From: Dipodascopsis uninucleata var. uninucleata
Taxonomy: Eukaryota > Ascomycota > Lipomycetes > Lipomycetales > Lipomycetaceae
Assembly (NCBI GenBank): GCA_030568195.1
Contig: JAJLTO010000004.1
Span: forward strand, 310,001-374,000
Reading direction: 5' to 3'
Length of the DNA stretch: 64,000 nt
The notes under the pieces were generated by a model. It was not told the DNA's origin and searched no databases. It saw nothing but the letters and a program-made list of their open reading frames with translations. The position numbers were made by a program, and so were the translations under genes. Below are positions 57,070-64,000 of the stretch, piece after piece (positions within the stretch are counted from its first letter, which is position 1; every line of letters starts with the position of its first letter).

Positions 57070-58527
57070 ATGTCATCAGCACTCGAGCCTCCTACTACGG
57101 CAAAGGTTATCCTTCATACAACTAAGGGCCCTATAGAAGTCGAACTATGGGCTAAAGAAACACCGCTGGCTTGCAGGAATTTTCTGCAGCATTGCATGGA
57201 CGGCTATTATGACAACACAATTTTCCATCGAGTAGTCCCAGATTTCTTAGTACAGGCCGGCGACCCGACTGGTACAGGACATGGAGGACAAAGTATCTAT
57301 AGCAGTGAAGGCGGGTTTCCGTCCGAATTTCATTCACGTTTACGATTTAATCGTCGCGGTCTTCTAGGCAACGCAGAGGCAGAGAGCCAAAATGACAACT
57401 CCCAGTTCTTCATAACGCTAGCAGCGACTCCGGAGCTGCAGCGAAAGCATACACTCTTTGGTCGAGTTGTTGGAGAAACAATTTACAATGTCCTCAAGAT
57501 CAGTGAGGTGGAATTAAACGAAGATGGTCGTCCGCTGTATCCTACTAAGATCAGTCATACGGAGATCTTGGTCAATTATTTCAGTGACATGAAGCCTCGA
57601 CAGCTGAAGACGTTAGACTCTAAGCAAGCAAAGTTGGCCAATTCTAGCACGAAAAAGAAGTTAAAGACACGTCCAAAGGTAAAATTGACTTATGGCGATG
57701 ACGAGGAAGAAGAGGAAGGCTTAAATCCAACAGCAAACAAGAAGTCAAAAAAGACCTTCAAAATGAGATCTGCTCACGAGATACTCAACGATTCGAGACT
57801 CGTGCAGTTCAAATTAGAGAGAACAGAAAACGATACGACAATAATCCGGACAGGCCCAACTTGCGAGGAGAATAAAACAGATAGTGGGAAGGGTGTAGCA
57901 ATGGAAGAGAAAACAGAACAGAAAACTACCAGGAAGCATAAATCAGATTCTGAGGTTAGCAGTTCGAATTACGAAAAGGGAACGCCGCTGCAAGATTCAC
58001 AGCCAGAGATAAAAGCAAAGAAAGAGAGTATTAAGTCCTCTTATGAGGAGGATGGCGTAGCAAATGAATCGTTTGATGTCGTTGGTAGCCAGGCGTCAGA
58101 ATTTGATAAAATCAATGCAGAGATAGCTGCGCTTAAGGCATCGATGAAACGTAAACGGGAAGGGAGCACGAGTGAGAAGAGTCAAAGCAAAAAGAAGATT
58201 TCCGCACTAGAGGAGCAGCGTTTGAAGTATCTGCAGCCCAAACAGTCGGGTATATCAGCTAAGAAGAGGAAGGAGCAACGCGAAGCTGCAACTCTGTCGA
58301 TGCTGTCTAAGTTCACTTCGAAGTTACACGACTACACCAAAGCCAGGCCACCTCCACTTCCTAAGCGGAAGAAAGCATCCGACGGAGACGAGGAAGAACT
58401 CTGTGAGCTTCACAACCTTCCTCGCTGTCAATCATGCATGTATTACGACCAACTGAGCGATGGAGAGGAAGGGGGCTCTACCTATCTCTTTCACACGTTC
58501 GGCGTCGAAGAAAATAAGAAATCATAG
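57070..58527 (+). CDS. CWC27: Spliceosome-associated cyclophilin CWC27
   Basis: A single exon of 485 residues. The cyclophilin domain occupies about residues 10-180 (GPIEVELWAKETPLACRNFL, YDNTIFHRVVPDFLVQAGDP, NDNSQFFITLAATPELQRKH). Charged, Lys/Glu-rich sequence with coiled coils follows, ending with a short conserved C-terminal part (LYDY-like LHDYTKARP...CELHNLPRCQSC). CWC27 binds CWC22 in the activated spliceosome. It is known as a catalytically weak or inactive isomerase, and the present domain carries Glu where the active tryptophan region of canonical cyclophilins lies (AEAESQNDNS segment). That last point is inference. Start is the first ATG, 7 bases after an in-frame stop-rich leader. 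Confidence 0.92.
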   Translation: MSSALEPPTTAKVILHTTKGPIEVELWAKETPLACRNFLQHCMDGYYDNTIFHRVVPDFLVQAGDPTGTGHGGQSIYSSEGGFPSEFHSRLRFNRRGLLGNAEAESQNDNSQFFITLAATPELQRKHTLFGRVVGETIYNVLKISEVELNEDGRPLYPTKISHTEILVNYFSDMKPRQLKTLDSKQAKLANSSTKKKLKTRPKVKLTYGDDEEEEEGLNPTANKKSKKTFKMRSAHEILNDSRLVQFKLERTENDTTIIRTGPTCEENKTDSGKGVAMEEKTEQKTTRKHKSDSEVSSSNYEKGTPLQDSQPEIKAKKESIKSSYEEDGVANESFDVVGSQASEFDKINAEIAALKASMKRKREGSTSEKSQSKKKISALEEQRLKYLQPKQSGISAKKRKEQREAATLSMLSKFTSKLHDYTKARPPPLPKRKKASDGDEEELCELHNLPRCQSCMYYDQLSDGEEGGSTYLFHTFGVEENKKS

Positions 58528-59576
58528 GATACTTAAGCTGCAGGCATCTTCTATTGGTATTACACATGCTGATAACCATGGGAAGCAAGGTCTGCACACA
58601 TAATTGCTCGTTTTGTAGCTAGCAATGTGCGCACATGCTTACGTACTCCATCAAGCATTATTCATGAAACGCGTTTGTACTATAGGACAGAGAATAAAAA
58701 TTTTAAGTCTAATAACGTGGTAGTTTATAGATAGATATATTTGCAAATGAATGCTTACTGGTGCAGCGAGCCTCGTCGAATCGTTTCTTGTCGTGTATAG
58801 ACCATTTATGCTTGTAGTGAAGTGTCTGGACCCTTTCAGATATTAAGTCTAGGCCTAAAATCAATGCACGTGCAGCCTTGCTTATGTCGACAGCCAGCGT
58901 ACGACTTTGGCAGCCCACAGAACCTTCTAAAATCGCGAAACTTTTTGAGCACTGACGCTCTATGGCACAATATTAGTGCCCAATTGGAGCTTCAGACTGC
59001 GATATCTTGTAGTCAAGATTGTTGCTATTAGTAGCTGTTGCCAGTGGTGTTCAGGTCCGTCTTCACTACACAAGTGCTTGTAAAATCGACTTGGACTGAA
59101 ATAGAAATTATAGTAGAAAGTTCCATCCATATTTAAAAAGTTTGTTTCAAAACTAGCAAACACAATCCATATACCTTATTTTACTATGCAATATTGGCGT
59201 ATCATCATTGCTTTTGGTATTTTTCCTTGCAAATTTGATATTTTTGTCTAATTTTAGAGAGGTCTCGCACATGGCTATAAAAGGCCACGCTGTCCGCTAC
59301 GTGTACTTTCCAACCTTTGCTTAGTGCTCAACGGGCTCAGGGCAAACTTGTTTGCTTGCCACTTCAACGTGGATAAGGCTGTGCATCTTTCCTACTATTT
59401 GATTATCAAATTCAACAAGATAATTCATTTTCTTTTTATTTTTCGCAGTTCGCACCGCAGATTAGGAGAGTTAAGCAAGCCATAGATAGATACGGCTGCT
59501 TTCGAGGTGTTGAAAATCAATATTTAAAAGGCTTCGTTGCCATCAGTTGATTTGGGATTCTTCAATAACATTGATA
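58528..59576. other. Intergenic with HAC1 promoter and leader
   Basis: 1.05 kb between the CWC27 stop codon and the HAC1 start codon. A TATA box and a likely long 5' leader lie in the right half. On the minus strand, 58709-58990 stays open for about 97 codons in one frame, with protein-like sequence such as LAVDISKAARALILGLDLIS. It lacks an ATG start at the upstream end or a splice partner that I could confirm. It may be a relic or an unrecognised exon. Confidence 0.45.
59276..59283 (+). promoter_or_regulatory. TATA box of HAC1
   Basis: TATAAAAG in the context GGCTATAAAAGGCC, about 300 bases before the HAC1 start codon. A TACGTG word at 59298-59303 matches the core recognised by Hac1 in the yeast UPRE-2 and might allow self-regulation, but a six-base match alone is weak. 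Confidence 0.5.
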
Positions 59577-60889
59577 ATGATCAATATGGTTAGATCTCCA
59601 AATGAATCAGACTCTGAAATATCTGGTGACCGTGAACGGTCGTCGTCAGTCGATTCTGTTTGTGATGACCCTAATGACGAGGGCTACTCGCGAAAAAGAA
59701 GAGATTCATTGATTTTGCCTTTACCACCGGGGGCACTCCCTCCTCGAAAGCGAGCAAAGACTGCAATCGAGAAGGAGCAAAGACGTGTCGAGCGAATACT
59801 TCGAAATCGCCAGGCCGCTCAGTCATCCAGAGAAAAGAAGCGGAAACAATTGGAAGAACTGGAGAGCGTAAACATGCACCTCCAGAACGAAAACAAACTT
59901 ATGGCTGAACAGCTTGGCCGAGCTGAGAGCGAAAATGAATCACTTAAAAAGAAGTTAAATGACGTCGCTGCTGAACTGGCGAAAGTAAAGACATTCATGG
60001 AAGGCTTCAAATTTAACTGTGATCAGTATCTACATGAGGATACCGGAAGTGGCAAAGGCATTAAAAATGAGCCTGAAATAAGTAATACATCAGTTGCTAT
60101 TACAGGCAGTAATATTCTGGGGTCGGTTAGTCCTCTACAACTTGCTACCAACTCACCAAAAAGTCAAGATTTTGTATGTGATGATACCATGCAATCTAGT
60201 CCTATATCACAAGTTCTCAGAGATAGTGAAACCATGCCTGCATATTCAGTTCCGGACGCTGGAAATATTGTGGCCCTCAAATCGATGCATCATCCCGCAG
60301 CGATGATGTCTTTAGACCTGCAGCGTCTTTTGAGGAACCCACTCTGTTTCGGCCCCTGGATAATGAGGCTAGCATGGACACTGTTGATAACGGCAGCTAT
60401 TTCGGGGAAGATGATCTCGACAGTTTACTTGTCGAGGTTGCCAACTCGGCTACACTCCTCATTGGATCTGAGTCGATCGCCAGTGATAGCCCAAGTTCGA
60501 TCACAGAAGATGATACTTTCTCCATCTTCGAAGAGGTCCAGTCTAATTCGAAAATTGAAACATTTGATTGGGACACAGTTGTCGACGCCAGTGTTATCTC
60601 AACAGATCACATCAAAAGTGACGAAGAAAAGACGCTCACTGCTGAAGAAAATCCGGAAAACCAGTCTGCTCTTGCTACAGACCTCACAGCATATGACTCC
60701 TCAGATGCATCCTCGATCTTCGCACCAGTCAAGTCAGAATTTCCAGATTCACAAGCAGCTCCAATCGATATTCCAGCTCTCCTCTCAGAGAAGCAGCCAA
60801 GTCAGACATTTGGCGCTCGCGGGCCGATCTCCGTGCCCAGCTGTAGCGACTGGTCTGGACGAGCAATGGAAGTCGGGTTGTTCGAATAG
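59577..60889 (+). CDS. HAC1: Hac1/HacA bZIP transcription factor of the unfolded protein response
   Basis: The spliced form joins 59577-60297 to 60321-60889 for 429 residues. The bZIP begins near residue 66, with basic region N77-x7-R85 (NRQAAQSSREKKR) and leucines in heptads to about residue 130; the PPRKRAK lead-in is typical of HacA. The frame change at the 23-nt Ire1 intron occurs at about residue 241. The new frame encodes an acidic, Ser-rich activation tail (LDNEASMDTVDNGSYFGEDD, LDSLLVEVANSATLL, SPSSITEDDTFSIFEEVQ) ending at 60889. Without splicing the bZIP frame stays open to 61136 (519 residues). The first in-frame ATG is at 59577; a second at 59586 is possible. Neighbours are CWC27 upstream and RRP8 downstream. 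Confidence 0.93.
60298..60320 (+). promoter_or_regulatory. Unconventional 23-nt Ire1-type intron in HAC1 mRNA
   Basis: The 5' site is CCG|CAGC and the 3' site is CTG|CAGC, both matching the CNG|CAGC consensus of XBP1/hac1 sites. Each heptamer is the 7-base loop of a hairpin: CATCATC/GATGATG flanks the first (7 bp) and AGAC/GTCT the second (4 bp). Removing 23 bases shifts the frame and opens the 60321-60889 activation frame. Lengths reported for other species range from 19-29 nt in several fungi and about 23-26 nt in animals to 252 nt in baker's yeast. Confidence 0.92.
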
Positions 60890-61451
60890 TTTGTCTTCTG
60901 AATTCATGTCTTACATGTCGAGATTAGATACGAAGCTTGATGAGTTTATTGGTGCGGGTGAAGATTCTAGCGAGATTAATTTGGATTCGCGGGATAGGGA
61001 CAACAGTGGCAATCATTTTGATAATAATGGAGAAAATGGATTGAATATGAATAAAAATGATTTAAATCGTCTTTTGGGTTTAGTTGAAACGGTAAATAGG
61101 ACTTTGGCTAAGAGTAGATCTCATCTACAGGATTGAAATGGTGTTTAATCTAGTATTTTTATGTATATTTATTTAGAAATATAATTGAAGTAAATTTCTA
61201 ATCGTTAATAGTCCACTTTATTAGTACATATGCAAAAGTGATGGATATTTTATTTATTGGTTTTGTTTAAATACTATGTAGATTGTCATTTGCTAGGTAA
61301 TAGTAAATATGCATTAACAAATACATCATAGGGTTTGGTGTAAAAAAATTCTCGACAACATTTTATCTTGCTTTGTTCATTAGTCCATTTCCTTTAAACA
61401 AATCAGGCCGTATTTTGTCATAATCTTAGAGCTCATTAGAAGTCTCTTAAA
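60890..61451. other. HAC1 unspliced-frame tail and intergenic DNA
   Basis: The bZIP reading frame of the unspliced HAC1 message continues through 61136 with coding-like sequence (FMSYMSRLDTKLDEFIGAGE, LNRLLGLVETVNRTLAKSRS). In the spliced form this is 3' UTR. From 61137 to the RRP8 start the DNA is AT-rich, with no other feature seen. Confidence 0.5.
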
Positions 61452-62846
61452 ATGAACTTGTTTGAAGTTGAAGGGTGGTCGATCCCTTCAAAAGTCACTG
61501 TACCAAATGGTGGTTTTATATCGCAAGATTCCGCAACAACAGTGGTAGAAGATTTATCAAAGAATAGTGTTAAGAACAGACAATCAAGCAAAGATAAAAA
61601 AAAGAAAAGAAGGAAGCTCTCCATAAACAAAAGTGCTAATATCATTGCTGCCGAGCAATTGTTAAATAAGAACGAAGAAGTGAAGAGTGATGATTTACAG
61701 AAATTGTTTAATATGCAATTTCAGAAGAAATCTGAATCAAGCAATCAAAAGCAGTCAGAGTCGAAGTTTAAGGAATCTACAATTCTCGAAGTAGCGTCAA
61801 AGAAGCACGAGTCACCTAAAGACTTGAAATCTACGATAGCCAGGGCAGATTTGAATAAGACAAGTCAGTCAAAAAAGCAGAAATCTGAGCGCAGCATTAA
61901 AGAAAAGAAAACAGCGTTAGAAATAGACTCTATTACAAATATTCCATCTTTAGCGCCTAAGGGCTCAGAAATGAAGCTGACACCGCTTCAGAGAAAAATG
62001 AAGGAAAAACTCACCGGCTCTCGATTTAGATGGATTAACGAAAAGCTATATACTATATCGTCGGAAGAGGCAGAGAAGCTGATCAAAGAGCATCCTGACC
62101 TCTTTAATGAGTATCATGAAGGTTTTCGTAACCAGGTTCAATCATGGCCCGAGAATCCTGTGAAGTTCTACATTGAAAAAATCCAAGAACTTTCAAAGAA
62201 AAGAGGGCCGATCAGTGTTGGACTCCCAAGAGACAATAAAGGTACAACCATTATCGCAGATATGGGATGTGGTGATGCTGAACTTGCATTGAATGTGGCG
62301 ACTGCGTTTACTAAGCTAAACAGCAAAAAGGATAGAAAGCCAAGCAAAATGCACAACAATATTGTTGTGCATAGCTTTGACCTCTCAAAAACTAATGAGA
62401 GAGTAACAGTGGCAGATATCAAGCATGTACCATTGGCAGATGAAAGCACTCATATTGTTATTTTTTGCCTATCACTGATGGGAACAAATTTCTTAGACTT
62501 CATAAAGGAAGCACATAGAATTCTTCGAGCTCGAGGATTGTTATGGATCTCAGAGATAAAATCAAGGTTCTCGGATAGAGATGGTGCGGATTTTGTTCAG
62601 GCCATTAGAAAACTTGGATTTCTACATACTGAAACCGATGCGTCAAATCTCATGTTTATCAGATTTAGTTTCTTCAAACCCGTTTCAGAAAGAAAACTTA
62701 AGAATGAAATTGCTGAGACAGAGAAGTTAAATGAGAAAAAGAGAAAGATGAAGTTCATAGAAGAAGATGAACCATATAGTAGTGACGCAGACGAGAGTAA
62801 GCACACTTTACCTCTGCTGAAGCCGTGTATATATAAGAAAAGATAA
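61452..62846 (+). CDS. RRP8: 25S rRNA adenine-N1 methyltransferase RRP8
   Basis: A single exon of 464 residues from the ATG at 61452. The first 180 residues are Lys/Ser-rich and disordered, as is usual for the nucleolar RRP8 tail. The conserved part begins FRWINEKLYTISSEEAEKL, then FNEYHEGFRNQVQSWPENPV. The SAM-binding Rossmann motif ADMGCGDAELA is at about residue 273, followed by SFDLSKTNERVTVADIKHVP, CLSLMGTNFLDFIKEAHRIL and LLWISEIKSRF. RRP8 methylates N1 of one adenine in helix 25.1 of 25S rRNA (A645 in yeast) during 60S assembly in the nucleolus. A basic C-terminal tail ends the protein. Confidence 0.95.
   Translation: MNLFEVEGWSIPSKVTVPNGGFISQDSATTVVEDLSKNSVKNRQSSKDKKKKRRKLSINKSANIIAAEQLLNKNEEVKSDDLQKLFNMQFQKKSESSNQKQSESKFKESTILEVASKKHESPKDLKSTIARADLNKTSQSKKQKSERSIKEKKTALEIDSITNIPSLAPKGSEMKLTPLQRKMKEKLTGSRFRWINEKLYTISSEEAEKLIKEHPDLFNEYHEGFRNQVQSWPENPVKFYIEKIQELSKKRGPISVGLPRDNKGTTIIADMGCGDAELALNVATAFTKLNSKKDRKPSKMHNNIVVHSFDLSKTNERVTVADIKHVPLADESTHIVIFCLSLMGTNFLDFIKEAHRILRARGLLWISEIKSRFSDRDGADFVQAIRKLGFLHTETDASNLMFIRFSFFKPVSERKLKNEIAETEKLNEKKRKMKFIEEDEPYSSDADESKHTLPLLKPCIYKKR
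62349..62372. repeat. Perfect 24-bp palindrome inside RRP8
   Basis: ATGCACAACAAT is directly followed by its exact reverse complement, with no spacer, within the coding sequence (Met-His-Asn-Asn-Ile-Val-Val-His). It has no known role. Confidence 0.85.
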
Positions 62847-62960
62847 GATGTTATAATTATATTCATTAGGTAGAATTAATATGAAATTACGGCAACAATT
62901 GTACCGGTCATAGTAGTATCCAATTATTTATGTACAAAGAAACTTTCATGCTAGCACTCA

Positions 62961-63610
62961 CTACCATGCTGTTGGTGGATCCCCTGGCCGGCGCTCAACT
63001 CGTTTAATATCGTAGTCTTCTGAGGCTACGCTTTGCAGGAATTTATAGTTCCGCTCCTATAAAACCGAATAGACATTGTCAGCAGACGGTATTATTATTA
63101 TCTAGGTTATAACACTCTTCATAAAATGTCTTACATAATAATCTTCTTTTGATTCCTTTCGTCGTTCGAGCTTTTTCTTCTTCTCGAGATCGACATCAGA
63201 TACCTAAATAAAGAAGTTTGTTATATTAGTACCTTCTAGGTTTCTTAGTCATATCTCAATATTATATGTCTTACGGATATGTGAGTATCGTCATAGTTTT
63301 TATATCGCATTTGAGTAAATTCCGTCAAATATAAAGATGCCACATAAATGCCAACCATAAAAGGCAAACCAAATGCAAGAAATGGCTGCTTTTTCGTGAA
63401 GTGTTTGTATCGTCCTAGCGTTTGGTCAATATAGGGACTGAGCTTTTGAATCCAAATTGGCCTTTTATCTTGTGCAAGCTCAAAAAATACCTTCCTTCGA
63501 CGCTGCTTTGCCAACTGTTCAGTTTGCTTCAAGATCTCTCCCTTGGTGGTTGGAGTGCTCCTCGGGCCATCTGACCTTGATGCTGAGGATGGTTCTGATG
63601 GAGATGACAT
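62961..63610 (-). CDS. COX16: Cytochrome c oxidase assembly factor COX16
   Basis: Exons 63275-63610, 63135-63203 and 62961-63056 join in phase 0 to 166 residues. The N-terminus is Ser-rich with basic residues (candidate mitochondrial targeting). One inner-membrane helix lies at about 76-97 (FLAFGLPFMVGIYVASLYLT), followed by the family segment TQMRYKNYDD. A Lys/Glu-rich helix (DLEKKKKLERRKESKEDYY) and a C-terminal acidic and basic tail ending PPTAW follow. Cox16 helps join Cox1 and Cox2 assembly modules. The last two exons are short and continue the family pattern, which supports the splicing. It is convergent with RRP8. Confidence 0.9.
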
Positions 63611-64000
63611 ACTGGTAACTTCAATATATTACCATTTTCAGTTTTAAAGTCATAAAGATCGATCTGATTTGCGAAGAAATGAGCTTTCTTCGACTCCGAA
63701 CAAGAATTCCAGTTTGTAACTATCCGTCACTCTCCTGTAGATGGTGGGAATTGAAGTTTTGGTAATTTTAAAAGTTACAAATGTCGGATTTCATTTAAGT
63801 TTGGGAATATGCAACATCTAAAATTGAAATTTACATTTGGATCCAATAAAACCTTGCATTATACGATATTTATTACACTACAAAATCTCATTACATACTC
63901 AAGACAGTAAACGGTCTTAATTCTGGATCTTGATATAGAAGACCATACTCGACTAACAGAGTTAATTAAGTTCTGCCAATTAATGACTTATTACATATAA
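63611..64000. other. Right edge, COX16 upstream region
   Basis: 390 bases containing the COX16 promoter side. No gene can be supported before the window ends. Confidence 0.4.

Noticed and set aside
59547-59576. Upstream extension of HAC1 by ten codons
   Set aside because: The extension begins with TTG, not ATG; the first ATG in frame is at 59577.
1-64000. CRISPR arrays, prophage or bacterial operon features
   Set aside because: Sequence is eukaryotic with spliceosomal introns and Pol III genes; no repeat-spacer array was seen.

Overview
The window looks like nuclear DNA of an ascomycete-grade fungus. The evidence is AT-rich intergenic sequence, many short introns of about 55-110 nt with GT(A/G)AGT-like donors and CTAAC/CTAAT-type branch sites close to the acceptor, and a fungal gene set: Pet123/mS26, LDB19-type arrestin, a TEC1/AbaA TEA factor, a HacA/Hac1 bZIP, long-chain alcohol oxidase, Rsn1/Csc1 and Ist2-like channels. 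A single 5S rRNA gene sits apart from any rDNA unit, as in fission yeasts, Yarrowia and Neurospora. Several small genes carry four to five introns, so an intron-rich early-diverging ascomycete fits better than a Saccharomyces-like yeast. I cannot place the genus.

Layout. 1-2.2 kb: no gene. 2.2-14.3 kb is dense: N-myristoyltransferase, mitoribosomal mS26, a REX1-B domain protein, an unrecognised two-exon gene, fatty alcohol oxidase, dCMP deaminase, a DUF2458 protein and a FAR-17a/AIG1 membrane protein. 14.9-15.8 kb is the 3' exon of an unrecognised repeat-bearing protein. 15.8-25 kb is gene-poor and holds decayed coding patches, perfect hairpins and one arrestin gene. 25-33.9 kb: a Ras-like GTPase, a CMGC kinase, an SLC35-like transporter and the TEA factor. 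33.9-38.8 kb is a long gap before a PIN-like carrier. 41.4-48.9 kb holds an OSCA/Csc1 channel and a TMEM16/Ist2 protein, head to head. 50.3-63.6 kb: a PA-TM-RING-type E3, a GCIP-like protein, a UPF0390 protein, ARPC3, tRNA-His, 5S rRNA, CWC27, HAC1, RRP8 and COX16.

The strongest result is in HAC1. Two CNGCAGC heptamers, each forming the loop of a small hairpin, bound a 23-nt segment. Removing it switches the bZIP to a second long acidic reading frame. This matches Ire1-type cytoplasmic splicing, with sites like those of animal XBP1. The unspliced frame also stays open for hundreds of bases and begins with a hydrophobic stretch, which recalls the ER-targeting region of XBP1u.

Six small genes (REX1-B, DUF2458, FAR-17a/AIG1, UPF0390, ARPC3, COX16) were reconstructed here by joining exons with matched splice phases. 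These exon joins are inferences from sequence, not transcripts. The genes are mostly unrelated housekeeping functions. The only neighbourhood that looks functionally suggestive is the OSCA/TMEM16 pair.
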